Assembly (NCBI GenBank): GCA_028285285.1
Contig: JANQPW010000223.1
Location: 1-7,867, forward strand
DNA: 7,867 nt
Source: Silvanigrellales bacterium
GTDB lineage: Bacteria; Bdellovibrionota_B; Oligoflexia; Silvanigrellales; Silvanigrellaceae
Direction of reading: 5' to 3'
Positions 6,039-7,867 of the stretch are shown here, one piece after another. Position 1 is the stretch's first letter; every line of letters begins with the position of its first letter. The notes below the pieces were generated by a model. The model was not told where the DNA came from, searched no databases, and saw only the letters and a program-made list of their open reading frames with translations. The position numbers were made by a program, and so were the translations under genes.

Positions 6039-7867
6039 TCACTCTCCTTGCTGTTTGTTCTCGGTCTGCGCGTCAGTCTCTGACTCATTGGGTGAGTTTT
6101 GTTTTTCACGGAAAGCCCGAGCCTCACGAAGAGCCGGCAGGGTTAGGCTCTTGCAGTAAGCCGAATGATCGCGAGACGCGATTCTATATCTTCTGGGAGC
6201 TCGAGTGCCGGTTGTATCGGCCACGGTGAGCTCATCCAGTGCTTTGCGGAACTTCTCAGTTCCAACATAGTCGGGAGCATCATAAACATCATTTTGGCGT
6301 TTATAGTAGTTCAAGTCGCTATCGGAGTACTGCCCTTGGGGTGTGGGCACTTCTCCCAGTTGCATCAACCGGGCAAAGAGATGAGTGATCACCTGTTGGG
6401 TGAGGTTGAAACGTCCATCCATGAAAAAGATGTGCGACTCCTTGGTGTAGAATTCATAGAAAAAGCGCTCGTCTTTAGGGGGTATGATGCTCCAGGTGTT
6501 CAAGCCTGACTCAATCAACAACACTCGTTCGAGGTAGCGGCTGCTCAGCTCCGTCGACCTTTTGTTGAGCACTGTCCAAGTGATGGCGTCTTCAAGGGGT
6601 GACTTATCCTCTGTTTTTTTGCTTTCTTTTTTTTGTCTGAGCGGAAGATCTTTTGTGAGCTTGTCGGCATACTTGTGCAACGCAAGCCCCACTTCAGAGA
6701 GAGCGTCTTTGTGATCTGGCGCAAAAGACCGATTCGTGGCGCAGTAACTCAAAGCAATGGCGTGGGGCATCTGTTGGAAAATCTTCGAACTCTGAAAGAT
6801 TTCTTCGGCGATGGCTCGGGCACGTTGCCTGGCGAGCAGTCGCGTGAGTCTCAAGTTGGGCCGGTGCAGGTAGGTTGGAGTTATGATTTTGTTGTTTGTG
6901 GGCTTCTGCTGGTATGGGTTGCCAGCCTTCAGAATCTTCTCCCAATAGAGCGATTGGTCATCAACACCTGTGTATGTGAACACAAAGGGATCCATGGGGT
7001 CATCTTGGAAGGGGAGAACGCCATAGATCGTTTTTTCCGGGTCGACGGGAAGGGTGACTTCATTGACTTTCACCCCTCTCCGGTTGCGAAGAAGGAGAGG
7101 ATCGCTATGGGCACGCAAGCCTGTTTTTACGAGCTTCAGAGAGTCTGACTGAGTGCTGACGCGAATTCGAAACTTTAGGTAGTCTTCAATCTCGTCAACG
7201 TATTCTTCATAGGTCCGGAGCCGTCCTCCTTCGATTTTTGCTTCGTTGAGATTGTACGTGTTCGGCCAGTACGAGTATTGCGTCATGATGGGCATGAAGG
7301 CTTCTTTTCCATCACTGCGGTCTTGTTGGTGACAAGAGGCACAGATCTCCGGATTGGGCTCTGAAACTTCCGGACCATTGTCGGTGAATTCAAACCGTCT
7401 AAATTCGTGAGTGAATGTTTCTTTGTTGAAACCCATGACTTCAATTTCACCATGCTCTTGGTTCCCGTCTTTTTCTATGAACGTCAAAATGGTTTGTCCC
7501 GAGTCTCCGAACACGATGGCGCGAGGGCGCTGCGGAGTTGAGCGCTGTAGCGATCGGCTTTCTCGGGCCAAAGTAAAACTCTTCATGAAGCTTTGAGGCA
7601 AGAGCCGCAGAAATGTCTTGAGACCCAACCATGGTCTGCCCCTGTTTTTTTCCAGAAACGTGATCATCTCCGGAAGCGTGGGTTCTTTGCCTTCCTGGAA
7701 CACGTTGGCGCCCGTGATGCAGTCTGCAACTTCAGGACGACCTCGTTCTTCGACTGTCGGTGTGTCTGCAAAGCTTGGTTTTCCTGAGAGGACCCCAAAT
7801 GTGAAGGCACCAGCACATAAGACAAACCGCCTGCGTGTGACGTCAACAGAGGAGTTGTGCTCGCGAG
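6039..7867 (-). CDS. Exported protein with one CxxCH (haem c-type) motif and Tat-like signal, 5' end outside window
   Basis: The frame is open to the right edge; no ATG, GTG or TTG occurs in the visible N-terminal codons ahead of the signal, so the start lies beyond 7867. The 608 visible residues begin with a charged stretch, then TRRRFVL (10-16), a hydrophobic segment and KPSFA|D (29-34). This fits a twin-arginine signal peptide. A CASCH motif (residues 175-179, bases 7329-7343) lies in NPEICASCHQQ and is followed by QYSYWPNTY. The block before it (RPRAIVFGDSGQTILTF, 113-129) and the one after resemble a family of uncharacterised single-CxxCH proteins that I recall from Bdellovibrio-like bacteria; this is memory, not a search. 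A Lys/Glu-rich linker (409-426) separates a C-terminal region, and the last 19 residues are a polar tail. Other cysteines are 49, 375 and 571. The haem is inferred, and the function is unknown. An internal GTG at 7703 would remove the signal and is not the real start. Confidence 0.75.
   Translation of the reverse strand, partial: REHNSSVDVTRRRFVLCAGAFTFGVLSGKPSFADTPTVEERGRPEVADCITGANVFQEGKEPTLPEMITFLEKNRGRPWLGLKTFLRLLPQSFMKSFTLARESRSLQRSTPQRPRAIVFGDSGQTILTFIEKDGNQEHGEIEVMGFNKETFTHEFRRFEFTDNGPEVSEPNPEICASCHQQDRSDGKEAFMPIMTQYSYWPNTYNLNEAKIEGGRLRTYEEYVDEIEDYLKFRIRVSTQSDSLKLVKTGLRAHSDPLLLRNRRGVKVNEVTLPVDPEKTIYGVLPFQDDPMDPFVFTYTGVDDQSLYWEKILKAGNPYQQKPTNNKIITPTYLHRPNLRLTRLLARQRARAIAEEIFQSSKIFQQMPHAIALSYCATNRSFAPDHKDALSEVGLALHKYADKLTKDLPLRQKKESKKTEDKSPLEDAITWTVLNKRSTELSSRYLERVLLIESGLNTWSIIPPKDERFFYEFYTKESHIFFMDGRFNLTQQVITHLFARLMQLGEVPTPQGQYSDSDLNYYKRQNDVYDAPDYVGTEKFRKALDELTVADTTGTRAPRRYRIASRDHSAYCKSLTLPALREARAFREKQNSPNESETDAQTENKQQGE

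Noticed and set aside
6633..7148. A 171-codon plus-strand frame
   Set aside because: It is opposite the CxxCH protein gene, whose frame is continuous and carries a signal peptide and motif. The antisense product has no recognisable feature.

Overview
The window looks like chromosomal DNA of a Gram-negative bacterium with a roughly even base composition. Lipoprotein signals are common, there is a probable Tat signal, and ribosome sites are GGAGG/GAGGAG-like with several GTG starts. Together with a CxxCH protein resembling a family I recall from predatory and related former Deltaproteobacteria, this makes Bdellovibrionota (or a neighbouring group) my best guess. That assignment is inference; there is no rRNA or other phylogenetic marker here. 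I see no mobile element, CRISPR array, tRNA or rRNA.

Layout. (1) Bases 1-1560, minus strand: a 520-residue open frame without its 3' end. It encodes a probable lipoprotein with a helical/coiled-coil N-terminal part and a C-terminal circularly permuted papain-like (YiiX / NlpC-P60-type) domain. (2) Bases 1561-1842: a divergent intergenic region. (3) Bases 1843-4119, plus strand: a complete penicillin-acylase-family Ntn hydrolase, predicted to be a lipoprotein. (4) Bases 4120-4336: an AT-rich intergenic stretch with small inverted repeats. (5) Bases 4337-4846, plus strand: a small secreted protein of unknown function with two cysteines. (6) Bases 4847-4892: a short convergent gap with a hairpin that probably terminates transcription. 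(7) Bases 4893-5924, minus strand: an unrecognised lipoprotein. (8) Bases 6039-7867, minus strand, truncated at its 5' end: a large exported protein with one CxxCH (haem c-type) motif behind a Tat-like signal.

Working together. All five proteins appear to be exported: three by lipoprotein signals, one by a Sec signal and one by a Tat-like signal. The left half pairs two predicted amide or ester hydrolases of different folds, transcribed divergently from one 282-bp region, which suggests an envelope or scavenging role. The right half is a possible two-gene minus-strand unit (CxxCH protein, then lipoprotein) with a 114-bp gap that holds a weak candidate promoter. No pathway can be assigned with confidence. 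The most distinctive points are the Tat-like signal on a CxxCH protein, the lipid-anchored acylase, and the permuted-papain lipoprotein with an unassigned N-terminal half.
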